From Sepioteuthis lessoniana (lineage: Eukaryota; Mollusca; Cephalopoda; Myopsida; Loliginidae), in NCBI GenBank assembly GCA_963585895.1, contig OY757924.1, positions 63,970,028 through 64,034,027 of the forward strand: DNA of 64,000 bases, read 5' to 3'. The position numbers and the translations under genes were made by a program. The notes below the pieces were generated by a model. That model was given only the letters and a program-made list of their open reading frames with translations. It was not told the DNA's origin and ran no database searches. Below are positions 32,331 through 43,725 of the stretch, one piece after another. The stretch's first letter is position 1. Every line of letters begins with the position of its first letter.

Positions 32331-32394
32331 GTTTCTTTGGGAAATATAATATTAGTAATTATAATTTAAGACCAAATGTCTCTAATTTTAAAGT

Positions 32395-32625
32395 CCTTTT
32401 CGAGTTTTTCACACCAGCGTTAGCTGATGTTTTTTAAATGGAGTTTTAGTGACAACAAGTCTCCTTAAGTCTCCGGGAGTCTTCTCAATATTCTTGCCGA
32501 TCTTAAAGATCAGCCGAGACGCCACAGTCCGCTACACGGCAGGTTCCTTTTTCTTTTGTTTATTAATTTGCCTTCTGGCCAGTATTAGTTAATCTGCATG
32601 TATCTCAAAATCATCGTTATTATTA
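32395..32625 (-). mobile_element. LINE-Y 3' end, truncated
   Basis: Starts TTTTTCACACCAGCGTTAGC. It contains AGTCTTCTCAATATTCTTGC and ends near CTCAAAATCATCG. Confidence 0.78.
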
Positions 32626-32629
32626 TTTT

Positions 32630-33125
32630 GCTTCTTTGAAAGTTTGTACACCAACGTTTGCTTATGGTTTTTCACTAGAGATCGAGTGTCAGTAAATCTC
32701 CTCAAGTTGCCAAGATTATTTTCAATAATCTTAATAATGTTATAATCTGGATACTTTCCACCTGTTCTCTTTTTTCCAAGTCTTCCAGACAATTTTCTAA
32801 TTTTTGGGGGATTGTTTCGAGTGCACCATTTACAATTGGTATCACGATTCCAGATCCATTTTATTTAGTTCTCGAGCAATATCTGGATATTTATCTCTCT
32901 TTCGCTTTCATTAAATTTTACTCTGAGGTCTGCTGGGACTGTGAAGTTCACTATTCGGCAGGTTCTCTTTTTTATTTTTTTGTTTACTGTTACTAGTTCG
33001 GGTCGTCTGGCTGAGATTAGTTTATCTGTTTGTATCTCCAAATCTCAGATAATCTTGTATGTCATATTCTCCAGGACAGATTCTGGTTAAATTTCATTTT
33101 CATTCTCAATTTCTAGTTGATTAAC
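32630..33125 (-). mobile_element. LINE-Y 3' end, second truncated copy in tandem
   Basis: Starts again at the family's 3' end (GTTTGTACACCAACGTTTGC) directly after the previous copy. It extends further: ACAATTGGTATCACG, GTCTGCTGGGACTGTGAAG, GGTCGTCTGGCTGAGATTAG, CTCCAGGACAGATTCTGG. Confidence 0.78.
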
Positions 33126-33149
33126 TTCCCCACCTTGTCATTTCTAGAG

Positions 33150-33207
<58 letters not shown>
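33150..33207. repeat. (ATT)n microsatellite
   Basis: About 57 bp of ATT/TTA; more ATTATTATT follows the SINE-A, so the SINE landed inside the array. Confidence 0.95.
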
Positions 33208-33208
33208 G

Positions 33209-33448
33209 GAGTGTCCTCGTGGTGTAATGGTTAAAGCGATGAACTGCGGAATCCTAGTAAGCGAGTTCGTACTCAGCCGTGCTATTACATTCACTTTTGG
33301 GCAAATACCCTTGGGGAAGGTATTAACCACCTTATCTGCCCAGCTATGGGTTAAATAGTACCACTAATGCTCTTCTTGGAGAATAGCTTTGGCATTAAAT
33401 AACCTACAATGGTTGATATGCCATTAAACAAAGAAACCAAACCAAACC
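33209..33448 (+). mobile_element. SINE-A, complete, inside (ATT)n
   Basis: Close to the consensus: TGTCCTCGTGGTGTAATGG, GAGTTCGTACTCAG, GGGCAAATACCCTTGGGG, GGCATTAAATAACC and GGTTGATATGCCATTAAAC, then AAAGAAACCAAACCAAACC. Confidence 0.97.
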
Positions 33449-34033
33449 ATTATTATTATTTACTTTTTACAACAAATCAATTTTTCTTTCCAAAATTATT
33501 CGGACGTACAAAAGTTACCATTATTTTTTTTTTCTTTGAGTTTTTACTTATATTCATACAATAATAGAAACAGCATCAATTATCGTAATTCCTAACTTGT
33601 TTTTATAAAATTTGTTTTTATTTTAGGAATGAACTCAAACAGAAATGTTAGTTAATCTTTATTTCTTCTTTCTATTAACAAATGTCACTTTGTGTCTTGT
33701 GATTGTTCTGCTCGAGAGCACATTGAAAGCGACACTTCGAAACAGCTAAATAATATTGCCCGGACAGACATTTAATCAAAACACACAGACCCTAACGAAA
33801 TTACACATGAAACTCATTTCTTGTTGACTTCGTTTCTTTAGTATAGCCTCTTCCTTATTACATCGAATAAAAAAAATTAAAAAGAGAAGAAATAGTTTCC
33901 AGTAAAACAAACATTAAAATGTAAATTATTGCAATGTATTATTGACCTTATTTCTGTGATGATAAAGGGTATCTGAGATTTTTACTTTTGTTTGTTATAT
34001 AGAATTAACTAAACAGAAAACATTTGTACATAT
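33449..34033. other. No recognised feature
   Basis: AT-rich spacer. Confidence 0.5.
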
Positions 34034-34065
34034 ACAGGGTGCGGAAGAAAAATTAGGAATCAAAA
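34034..34065 (-). mobile_element. Tc1/mariner-like element, terminal segment
   Basis: TACAGGGTGCGGAAGAAAAA looks like a terminal inverted sequence of a Tc1/mariner-type element whose body continues at 34610-35170 after a LINE-X insertion. The partner terminus was not found. The link is an inference from context and remembered family resemblance. Confidence 0.45.
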
Positions 34066-34071
34066 CGGGAC

Positions 34072-34605
34072 AAACAAATGCATGGACAGCTATCGATAGA
34101 CTATTGGTCATAGAGATGTCAGACCTGACCGATAAAATAAAACGCAGTTTTTTTCCAAGCAGCGGTCGTATCGATACTGCTATATGGATGCATTACATGG
34201 ACACTAACAAAACGTATGGAGAATAAGCTCGACGGCAATTACACAAGAATCCAGCAAGCAATATTGAACAAGTCCTAGAGGCAGCACTCCACAAACAGCA
34301 CGTGTACGGCTACTTGCCACTCATCAAGAAAATTATCCAACTTAGACGAACCAAATGTGCAAGAGACTGCTGGAGCAAAAGAAATGAACTCGTAAGTGGT
34401 ATACTCCTGTAGACCCCTTCACATGGACGAGCAAAGGCAGGATGACCAGCTAGAACTTATATACAACAGCTCTATTCTGATACAGTATGGAGCGTTGAAG
34501 ATCTACCGGAAGCGATGGACGATAGAAACAGGTGACGGGACAGGGCCAGGAAGATACATGCTGACGGCATGACATGATCATGATGATTATAATAATAAAA
34601 TATTC
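34072..34605 (+). mobile_element. LINE-X 3' end, 5'-truncated
   Basis: Plus strand: AWTAIDRLLVIE-like start, LTDKIKRSFFPSSGRIDTA, then RTKCARDCW and GRPART-like sequence. It ends in ATGATCATGATGATTATAAT. Frameshifted throughout. Confidence 0.87.
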
Positions 34606-34609
34606 TATT

Positions 34610-35170
34610 ATAAAGCAAGATTAATATTAATTTTAAAAAGAAAAGAAGATGGATACAAAAATGTAAATTTACTCAAAATGGCCACTATTTTTCCCAATTA
34701 TTGTAAAAACACGCCTTGAATCGATTTACATGACTTCAGTATAATTTTTTCAGAAATGTTTGTTCCATTTCTCATCAATAGCAGCGTTAAGTGAACCAAT
34801 ATTTGGATGGGAAGTAGCATTTGTTTTCTTTTCTAAAACGCCTCATACAGTATAATCAAAGGGGTTAGGGTCCTGGCTTAAAACCTTTTTAACTGCTATA
34901 CTCAAAGTTTTCTCGGTGACTTTCAATTTATTATCGAGCTTCTAATTGACGTTGCTAGGTTCTTAATCCCCGTAACGGGAGTAGTTAAGAAGCCTTCTTT
35001 TCGTTTTTTATTTAATCCGCCAATCCCCCTCTTTCTTGAGAATGTTTTAACTGTAAAAACATTTTTTGGCTTAGTATACGGTTGAGAAAGGAACTTTGGC
35101 TTAGTTTCGGTGTAAAGCAAATCATAGATCCTTTGCGTTTCGTTTCTTGCGTTCTCATATTGGGCTGAAT
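34610..35170 (-). mobile_element. Tc1/mariner-like transposon, internally deleted
   Basis: The minus strand carries both ends of a transposase. The N-terminal part (35120 down to about 34930) is TVKTFSRKRG, LNKKRKEGFLTT, KVTEKTLSIAVKK. It is joined directly to the C-terminal part DPNPFDYTV, VLEKKTNATSHPNIGSL, AAIDEKWNKH (34890-34700). The catalytic middle of the DDE domain is missing, so this is a deletion derivative. Ends not determined. Confidence 0.72.
34690..35120 (-). pseudogene. DDE transposase remnant (Tc1/mariner superfamily)
   Basis: DNA-binding N-terminus and extreme C-terminus fused after loss of the middle. The NPFDYTV motif would carry the third catalytic Asp. A frame stop precedes GVLEKKTNATSHP. 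The fragment at 36180-36235 repeats the LEKKTNATSHP stretch in DNA. Confidence 0.72.
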
Positions 35171-35749
35171 TTTAATTTAAAAAGTGCTTGAATAATATAG
35201 ATTATAGTAAAAGTTTAGATTTATCGCGTTTTCTTTTCAAAAATTGGACTAATCAGACTAAAAAAAATTCTTTAAAATTATTCCATATTTTGCTTCCGCA
35301 GACTAATATAAACATCTATTTCAAATTGTTCTTACTTCTGTGCGGTGATACTTTCGTGTATTATGATTAACCTCTGTATACTCATTTTTCTTCGTCTATA
35401 TTTATTTGCATTTTGAATTGCTCACTACATCTATCTATCAATAGGTAGGTATATTTTTTAGGCCATATCAATCTTTGCAAGTAATTTACTGCAAAATTCT
35501 TATATCGATGTGCCTCGAATGAAAATTCTGGTTACCGAACCTGGTCAGTGTTCTGCAGAGATTATGCTGCAAACAGATGCACCGTTATTTTGTAAATAAG
35601 CCCATCCAAAATACCTGGCTTGGTCAACCAAATCTCTACCACGAAAAATGAATTTATTGGGATTGTTAATTTGCTAAACTTTGGCTTACTTAAGGTTCAT
35701 ATTTTGGCTTTCTTAGAGTTCATATTTAGGAAATGTAGATGGTTTATTT
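35171..35749. other. No recognised feature
   Basis: AT-rich DNA; a 60-residue frame at 35188-35370 has no domain. Confidence 0.5.
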
Positions 35750-35751
35750 AA

Positions 35752-35978
35752 TTTTTTTGTTTTGTTTTTCAATGATATATCAAACTCCGTGGGGTATTTA
35801 TTGCCAAATGGGACTATTGGTATTATTTTACCCTTTGCTCGAAGGATAAATGGAGTTGATATTTTTCCCAAGTGTATTCGTCCTAATGTTAATCTAATAC
35901 TCCGACTAGATTTCGAACTCGTTTATTTTGATGTCACAGTCCAATAATTTCAGCCATTACGTCACGGGAACATTCGTA
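35752..35978 (-). mobile_element. SINE-A, diverged
   Basis: TTTTCAATGATATATCAAAC and GGGTATTTATTGCCAAATGG at the tail; TTTCGAACTCG over box B; GTCACAGTCCAATAATTTCA and CGTCACGGGAAC at the head. Confidence 0.85.
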
Positions 35979-36179
35979 ATGTATATAAGAAATTGCAAAG
36001 TAATTAGAAATATTATAAGCACTCTACAGTTACCATTTAGTAGTTATTTCCATTGAGGAACTATAATAACATAAGTGAGTGCGAGCGAATACACCATTCT
36101 ATTATTATTGATTTAATGTATTTGTAATTGATTTGTTTTGTGAAAAGGTTAATGCAATTATTTTTTCACGGATAAGTAT

Positions 36180-36237
36180 TGTTTTGGGATGGGAAGTTGC
36201 ATTTGTTTTCTTTTCTAAAACGCCTCATATAGAAGCA
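36180..36237 (-). mobile_element. Tc1/mariner-like fragment
   Basis: GGGATGGGAAGTTGCATTTG and TTTCTAAAACGCCTCATA match 34800-34852, part of the transposase C-terminus. Only about 55 bp remain. Confidence 0.7.
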
Positions 36238-36240
36238 AAA

Positions 36241-36312
36241 TGTATGCAAAATATAATCATAATTATATATAATGAATGTATGCAAAATATAATCATAATT
36301 ATATATAATGAA
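36241..36312. repeat. 36-bp direct repeat, 2 copies
   Basis: TGTATGCAAAATATAATC... occurs at 36241-36276 and again, identical, at 36277-36312. Confidence 0.96.
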
Positions 36313-36377
36313 GGAATATAACATTACTGTTCGTGAATATATGTTTCAATAAAAACCAGGATGAAACGTATCATTTA

Positions 36378-36825
36378 TATAGCGGGTATAGTAAATTGAC
36401 ACACATATATCGATCAGTACATGGACTGATTCAAAATAAGCAAATTACCAAAAGTACTCAGAATCTATATTAATTCACTGTACATAAAAAAATGTAATTT
36501 ACTAGAAAAAAGAATCAGAGGTGATTTAATTAAAACTTTGAAAATAATTAATGGAATTTCAACCCACGTTAGGCACTTTTTTTATGTCTCCTCGAACTAG
36601 AAATTTACATTCAAGACAAATTTCAAAAACTGTGTCTTCTAACCAATTGGATTTTTTCATTAATTGAGTAATATATTTTTTGGAACGAATTTTATAATCA
36701 GATCAAAAACAGGTATTGTATAGAATTTTTTTAAGATTGAAATTGGAGCATTTTAGAGAAAATAGCCAGAAAACGAATGTAAAAGGGCATTTTTGAAACT
36801 GTCGGATGAATTACTTAACTGAATT
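36378..36825 (+). pseudogene. CR1-like LINE ORF2, C-terminal remnant
   Basis: The plus strand gives LEKRIRGDLIKTLKIING, then after a shift RHFFYVSS and LHSRQISKTVSSNQLDFF, a frame with a stop, NRYCIEF, LEHFRENSQKTNVKGHF, and LSDELLN followed by a stop. This is the familiar end of CR1-type reverse transcriptases (ERRRxRGDLIETFKIINGIS ... FWNxLPNxIKN). The middle of the gene is absent and several frames are needed. Confidence 0.82.
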
Positions 36826-38514
36826 TAATCTGTATATATTATATTAATAATAAACATGTTCTGTATAATAATTCTTCGTTTTCTTCTGTTTCTTTTCAAA
36901 GTTTGATATAAGTTAGTAAAAAAAATTAATATACCTAAATAATAATAAACCCAAGTTTGTATTTCCATATACTTACTATCATACAAATGGTGAATTACTT
37001 CCTGCCATACACCATTCAACGTTGAAAATTTTGAAAAATTTACCAGCTTATACTCTACCCATCACTTAGCATACATATAGGGCACTTAGGTCCGAATCAG
37101 TATTATCTTTGTTTTGTTAAGCATCATGCAGACGGCATATAACTTCCTGCCATACACAATTCATACCTGAGATATAAAAAATGACCAAGTTATATACGGA
37201 GAACATTAAATAAGAAGGCTAATATTTTGTGGTGACAGAATACACTACATTATTTTTTGAATACTTTTTACATAAATCTAAGCACTGCTTTAGTTTGGAA
37301 TTGGTTTATGACAAAAAAAGCTTTAATTTTTCGTAACGATAATTGTTTAGGCTTCACAAAATGACCTTAAATAAGAGTACGTCACGCCAGACCAAAGGTC
37401 TACCATCATTTTTTTACTGAGAAGTGCAAACCGTATAATGCTACGACAAGTATATATATATATGATATATACGGCAAAGCATATTTTAGTGAAAATAATT
37501 ACAAATGACCGAAACACAGATTTGCTACTGCGAGCCTGAGTCAAAAGGACAGTCCATGAAATGGATATACAATGAATCTCAGACAATGAAAATGTTCTAG
37601 CTGCAACGCTCAGTAAATAAGGACATGCTGACAGTGTTTTTGGCCATGAAATCAACCATCAATATTGCTTTCTTTGATAAAGGTTCAACTGTAAACAGGT
37701 CTTCCTTACGTCAACTACTTAGATAGCATTTACCTATTTTATTGAATGACCGTTTTTTTACCCCTTATTGAGCATACACATAGTGTATCCACGTCAAAAT
37801 CTGTATTATTCTTCGGGGTATAGCTGTTTTATTTTTCCTCATTGTTAGCTTTGTTCGGAGGCATTTATTCTAGTGTGCAAATATAAGATATTCTTTTTCC
37901 ATCTCCTCTGTTTACATGTTGTCTGAATAGCTATTTTAAGTATTTTCGTTCGCGATTTTCGATATTTCTTATAAAACGTTCTCTAAAATATTGATGGCCT
38001 CTCTTTGCAATTTTCTATTTTCATAGAAGTATCAATAACATCTGAGAAGTTTAGGTCATTAGGTTCCTGGTTCATTGAGTCACGAATTTAATTTCCCTCT
38101 CTCCTACCAAGGAAGGGTTGAATGAACTTTTCTATAAATGCTGCCCTCGTATTCTTGCCATTTATTAGATTTCTTCAGTCCAACTGATTTTTATTGTTTA
38201 TCTTTTCGTTCTTTCACAATCCCATCCCTTGAAGAGTCCTATCCAAATATGCGAAATTAGATATTTTTTATGTGGCTGTTATATCTCATTTTTCCAATGC
38301 TTATTCTTTTGAATATTACAATCACTGTATATTTCCTTCTGTCGTATTCCCTTATTCTTATTCTTACTTGGATATTAATATCTTCCAATTCAAATTCAGC
38401 ACATTCAGTGGCTTTCTACATGCATAAAATAGCTATAAGAAGAATGAATTTGACAGCAGAAGAGTTTCTCAACCGGGGTCCATAGTGTCCCTGGGAGGGT
38501 TCTCTATTAGATTT
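36826..38514. other. Unassigned; diverged direct repeats
   Basis: ACTTCCTGCCATACAC is repeated at about 36992 and 37142 with related flanks. GCATACATATAG...TCAGTATTAT at about 37069 recurs in diverged form at about 37771. A 102-residue minus frame at 37347-37655 has no recognisable domain. Possibly an old element. Confidence 0.4.
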
Positions 38515-38517
38515 TCT

Positions 38518-38780
38518 GTTTTGGTTTCTATTATTTTAATGCAGTATTAAACTTCATGGGTAACCTAACACCAAATACGAACAGAAGAACAGCAGTGGGT
38601 TCATTTAACCAATATCTGAGGAGATAAAGGATTTCCAAAATGTCCTGGGGGTATTAGTTGAAAAGTGAACAAAATAACTTTTTTGGATTTCGCACTCACA
38701 ATATATGATGTTGCTGTCGAACTCATTCGCCTCTAGGCCCAAAGGAGTACCTAGAGATTTTTAGCAATTCACGAGGGTAA
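38518..38780 (-). mobile_element. SINE-A, old
   Basis: TTTTGGTTTCTATTATTTTAATG tail, AGAAGAACAGCAGTGG, TATCTGAGGAGATAAAGG, AAAAGTGAACAAAATAAC, then a decayed head. Confidence 0.75.
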
Positions 38781-38880
38781 AATAGTAGATTTGTTGAACA
38801 CCTTAGTAATTTGATAGTCAATGGAAATTTATTTTGACATATTTATAATTGTAATTTACTCATTTTCCTACATTTCACTT

Positions 38881-38897
38881 TGTTAAATCTGGTTTGA
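38881..38897. repeat. Target-site duplication (left), element C
   Basis: TGTTAAATCTGGTTTGA, repeated as TGTTAAATCTAGTTTGA at 39526-39542 (16 of 17 bases). Confidence 0.93.
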
Positions 38898-39525
38898 TTG
38901 GTTGGGTTTTATGGCATATCAACCTTTGTTGGTTATTTAACGCCAAATCCATTTTTATGTAAATAATCAGTTCTATTTAAAACAACTCAGTTTAGCATGA
39001 GTACTCATTTAAATTGTCAAAAACATTTCTAGTTCAAGCTATTCAGTTAATTAAAAGAATTCTAATTCAGCTAATTCACTTTAGTATAAGTATATTTTTT
39101 CACACAGTTAAATGTCAAAATAATTCTATATTAAACAATTCAGTTAAGGGTTAATAAAGTTTCAATGTCAAAACAGTTCTATTTCAAATAACTCAGTTTA
39201 GCATAAGCCTGCAGTTTAAATGTAAGTACACTTTAATTGTCAAAAACCTTTCTATTTCAAGCTATTCAGTTTAGTGAAACAGGCCAGTTTAGCATTAGTA
39301 TGCCGTTCTATTTAATCCATAGATAGGGCCCTATCAGGTGTTACCACGCCGGGAAAGAGTGGACCTTTGGTGCAATGGCAATGAAGGACTGCTCCGTATT
39401 CCCCAAAGTCTCAGAATTACTGGAACCTCATCATCAGATTGCTTAGTGTCATACCCAGGATGCTCATTGGGGGGTCTTACCCCTCTACAGAGGTGCAGTC
39501 TGTGTATTCTACAGCCCCAGCCGAC
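38898..39525 (-). mobile_element. Element C, complete (628 bp), with target duplication
   Basis: Bounded by a 17-bp duplication, this copy defines the family's ends. The 5' end is GTCGGCTGGGGCTGTAG; the 3' end is GCCATAAAACCCAACCAA after the hairpin tail (GGCGTTAAATAACC, GGTTGATATGCC). The order is conserved head (about 200 bp), variable CTGAATT/AGAACTGTTTTTGAC units (about 320 bp), then tail. No box A/box B pair is obvious. Confidence 0.95.
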
Positions 39526-39542
39526 TGTTAAATCTAGTTTGA
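39526..39542. repeat. Target-site duplication (right), element C
   Basis: TGTTAAATCTAGTTTGA. Confidence 0.93.
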
Positions 39543-39756
39543 GCTACGTCTTTAACTTACAATCAATAGATCGTAACTGAGTCTTCATCGTCTAATGACA
39601 TCCTATTTGACTATCGTCAACAATATGGGTCAAAATCTACCAAATCTTGCTGAGTAGTACACAGATTGTGTTTGATTAATCATTACTAAATTAATACCTG
39701 TTTTTTTTGGGGGGGAGGGGATTTTTTTTTAGCATGTCCTAGAAGAAACATCCCAC

Positions 39757-40060
39757 TAAACAGCAGCAGTGCAGTCACCAAGCTCCCATCTCAAATATTA
39801 AATCCAACGAACAAAATGTGAGGAACAGTACCGGAGACGTAATGACAAACTCCTAAGTGATGTTCTCAAGTGGAACCCTTCACACACACAAGCAGGTATT
39901 CGACGGCCAGCTAGAACAAATCTACAACTCTGTGCGGATACAGGATGTAATATGAAGGATCTGCCGGAAGCAATAGTCGATAGAGACGAATAGAGAGAGA
40001 GAGAGAGAGAGAATTTGGAAAATCCATTCGAACGGCATTACAAGATGAAGATTTATAACT
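39757..40060 (+). mobile_element. LINE-X 3' end, truncated, with (GA)n expansion
   Basis: Recognisable pieces: CAGCAGCAGTGCAGTCACC, AACTCCTAAGTGATG, GACGGCCAGCTAGAAC, GGATCTGCCGGAAGCAAT. A GA run replaces part of the end at about 39990-40012, and the ATGATG tail is reduced to AAGATGAAG. Confidence 0.78.
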
Positions 40061-40659
40061 TATTTTACTAGTGAACATTAATGTTCCTTATAGTTTTGTT
40101 TGGCGTTAAAATTTGTGAGCAATAATTAAGGTCATAATACTTCAATGCCAAAATATTTTATATCTCAGTTAGAATTCATAATGATATATACAAATTATTA
40201 TAAGGTACTAGAAACATCGAATGGCTGTCGGGGTACACCAGTGTAAAGTAGGAGACAAAGAAGCCAATAGGTAAATTAAAAAAAAAAGGGTTAAGAACCT
40301 CTGGGTTAAAATCAATATACAACAATAGTCCACAGCTCCGTTCTAAAAGGTTAATATTTGAACTAAAGTATGTAGAGAAAGGCATGATTCCGTATTACCC
40401 TGCCATGAGTAAAATAGGAGAAAGCATAATTTTCTTCGGAGTTACGAAAAATAGAATGGAACATCAAGACTTAAATCAAAATCGGCTGGTGGACTGAAAA
40501 ACGAATTCCCTACCGGTTTAAGGAATAAATTTAGTGTAAAAAAAGATGAATGAAATAACCCTTGAACAAAACTCACTTTATTTACACATCAAACTCAAAA
40601 TGTTACCTCTGCATCTTTTCTTGGTTTTTGTCAATGTGTCATACTGAAAGTAGGCGAAC
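40061..40659. other. No recognised feature
   Basis: AT-rich spacer. Confidence 0.5.
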
Positions 40660-40918
40660 TAATGTTACATTGTTATTGTTACATTTAACTGTGCCCAAAC
40701 AAATAATTAATAGTAAATAGTATTGTACGTATCAAATAGAAATACTTGAAGCCATTTAACTGTGTACAAAAGAATAAAATCAGGCTAATTTAAAAATGAT
40801 CTACTAAATTAATTTACAGATCGTATATATTAAATACATATGTAAAAAAAAGGGTTTGCTATTCAATAAGCAACAAAGTTTTATAGGTAACTAAACCTTA
40901 TCGAACCAAACCATCTAA
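40660..40918 (+). mobile_element. Old C-like element
   Basis: AATTAATAGTAAATAG, GAAATACTTGAAGCCATTTAACTGTGTAC and related text match 1580-1760. It ends in a very diverged shared tail (GGTTTGCTATTCAATAAG, then CGAACCAAACCATC). Confidence 0.5.
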
Positions 40919-43668
40919 GTAAGTCTTGAAGGCAGCGCCCTGTGTCCATGCTAAGTTGATGGTGGTATTTTTTCCTGATCACGCAACACTGGTGTATACA
41001 AATGTTAAAGTCCATTGTAGAATATAGCTTGTTGGTACATTAAAAAATGGTTATATATATTTTTGACGTATAGTGTTGAATTCAAATTTAGTCACATGAC
41101 TTTAAACACGAAGTAAAATAGAATTAACCATTATGAAGAATAAATGTTGATCTTGTGGTCAATCTGAGACCCGTACTCACGTTGGATGGCTTCAGTCGGG
41201 TGACAAAACGGAAGCCAAAATTAGTGTTGAATGTGACAAGAAGATTTCTTTAACAGGCCGCGTAAGTTATAAGGGTAGAAAACTGGATGTACACTTGTGT
41301 CTAAAGAAAAGCGAAACCCAGCAGAAATGACATAAGAATCGCGTGGGTGGCATATCAGAATGAAGAGTGAGAACATGAATTGCGAGTGCATCGGGAAAGT
41401 TATATAACGATAGATTTTCGACCGGTGCAGAGAACAAATCTGAAAACAAAGGAGCCAGCAGAAGAGTCACTAGACATCACGTAAGTCAGGGATTGGCCCT
41501 GGGAATAAAGAGAGGTCTGTGTTGTACGAGACTCACTAAAATAAGGCAACTAATATGATTAAATGCAACAAGATAATGCAGAGAAGTGTAAAGAAGCAGG
41601 CTCGTGAAAGTAGAAGAAATGTGAGGAAACAGCCTCACCGAAGTCAAAAGCGAGTATGATCACAAAAGAAAAAAGAATGGGTGCCTTGCGAAGGCTCTGT
41701 GTTTTAAAAAAATATATAGAAGTTGAGATGATTATATATTTTGAATTGTCCCAGTACCAGCCTCGTAATACCAAGAAATAAAAAAGCAAAATGTGCTCGT
41801 GAAATGCTGGTCGCGCTATCATTCTTCATTAAAGATTAAGACCAAAGATGGTGACACGAGATTGGAGAAAAAGGTGAAGTGAATAAATGGGAGCTTTCGG
41901 ATCACAAGAAAAAGGCTGTGAAAGAAATTAGACTGTTATAAGTTCGTCTTTATTTGTCCAGCCTTACCAGGCATGTTTTCTCTATCGTCTTTGCTTTGTG
42001 AGATTGGAGGTAAGTGGTGGTACAATCGGTGCATCCTGACATTTATTCCAAGTTCTGCAAAATGTATTAGACTTATACTGCTCTATATTATGTGAATGTT
42101 TTAATATCAAGAGCAGACAAGTTATTGGTCCATTACTGCAGAATACATAGTTTTTACTATGCGTATTGATTAGTCTGTTCTCTGTATTTTTTTCTCCTGT
42201 ATTTTGCCGTGGTTGCGGTTTGGAACATGCTTCATCAACAATCACTCCTTGATTAGAAGATATTATTTCTATTTCTTTACGAGGGTTCTTAGGTCACCCT
42301 GCTGCTTGACAGATCATAAGCTTCCCAGCCCTGTATTTTAAGTGTCAAAACTAATCAAGCAATTTTTCATAGTGCCGGCCTCTTCATTTTCAGTAGTTGT
42401 TGATCCTCATTACAGCAAATTCCAATGATTTTAGTACTCATGTTTCTTCGAGCATCCGTTACACTTGAAGAAACATTGATCACCGTGGTTACATCACACT
42501 TGTTGATAGTAGAATGGACTTGCGTATCTTGTACAGACACTTATTGAAGATGATGCATTTAAGCCTTGGTGATCCAAATATAATTTTCAGATAATTGCGT
42601 TGGCATGCAAAAAGCTTATCCAATGAATGCGTTAGAGCTGCCCAGCTGCTGCAAACATGGACATAGCAAGAAAAACTTGTTGAATCATATATACGATAAT
42701 TGTTAAGGAATATATGATCTGCAAATCAATATCTTCCTAAATAACGAAAGTACTAGCCTAGGTCATCCAATTTAAGATTTCTAATATATTTGACTGGGTC
42801 TGTAGTGATTTAACGAGTATGTAAAAATATGCTGCAAATGTAATTAAGATTCCCGATTGAAATTTCAATTTACAATAATGTATATTGCTTATTATTGCAA
42901 TGTGTCAGTGCAGCAGGTGCAGCTCTCGATCGATATTGTGTAAATGCATTTGTACAATATTCTACATTCTTCAGAAATGTCTATGTAATTTAAACCAATT
43001 CCTTACGTCGCCTGAAGAAATTTTGAAAGCGGAACCATGATAGTTTCTAAAGAATAATGGGAAAAGTTTTAAATGACTGAAAAGTTGTATATAATGGATT
43101 TATTTCTTTTGAATTTTCCCCGATATACTGTCATTTATAAGAGTAACGAAAATAAGAAAATAAAGGCTTGGACTTAGTGCATAAATATATATAGTCATGG
43201 ATTGAGTGCGTGTGGGGGGATATATACGCAGTCCATGCTATTACCTACGTTTTTATTAGCCTACAAACTACACCCCTCTCTCTTTCTTTCTCTCTGAATT
43301 TGTCTCTGGGATATATATTTATACACGCCGACATCTATGTCTTTATCAATCTCTCTCTCTGTATATGTGTATTTGTGATGTTTAAGAATATTTGCTTTTC
43401 TATGCGACTGCCTTTATAATATTAGGATTTTAATGTCTCCACCTGCTGATCATCGCCGTCAAAACATTATCGGAAACTCTCCCAGGTGGTTGCCGTAATA
43501 TAATTTCTACTTTTCTTATAAATATGCTCACATATAAATACTTAGATTTTTTATAGTCACTTGGGGGAATTTTTTAACAAGGGGTTGGCAGTTATTGTGA
43601 ATTAGCGGGAAGAGTGAGAAATTATAGCAAAAAGAAACTCCCATAAGGATGATAACATTTTTTGATCA

Positions 43669-43672
<4 letters not shown>
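40919..43672. other. Unassigned 2.75 kb
   Basis: No repeat family or domain recognised. 41150-42660 is slightly less AT-rich. Frames at 41267-41470, 41559-41822 and 41982-42245 (all minus) are short and unrelated to known proteins as far as I can tell. A decayed element or non-coding RNA cannot be excluded. Confidence 0.4.

Positions 43673-43722
<50 letters not shown>
43673..43722. repeat. (TA)n microsatellite
   Basis: 50 bp of TA. Confidence 0.97.
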
Positions 43723-43725
<3 letters not shown>

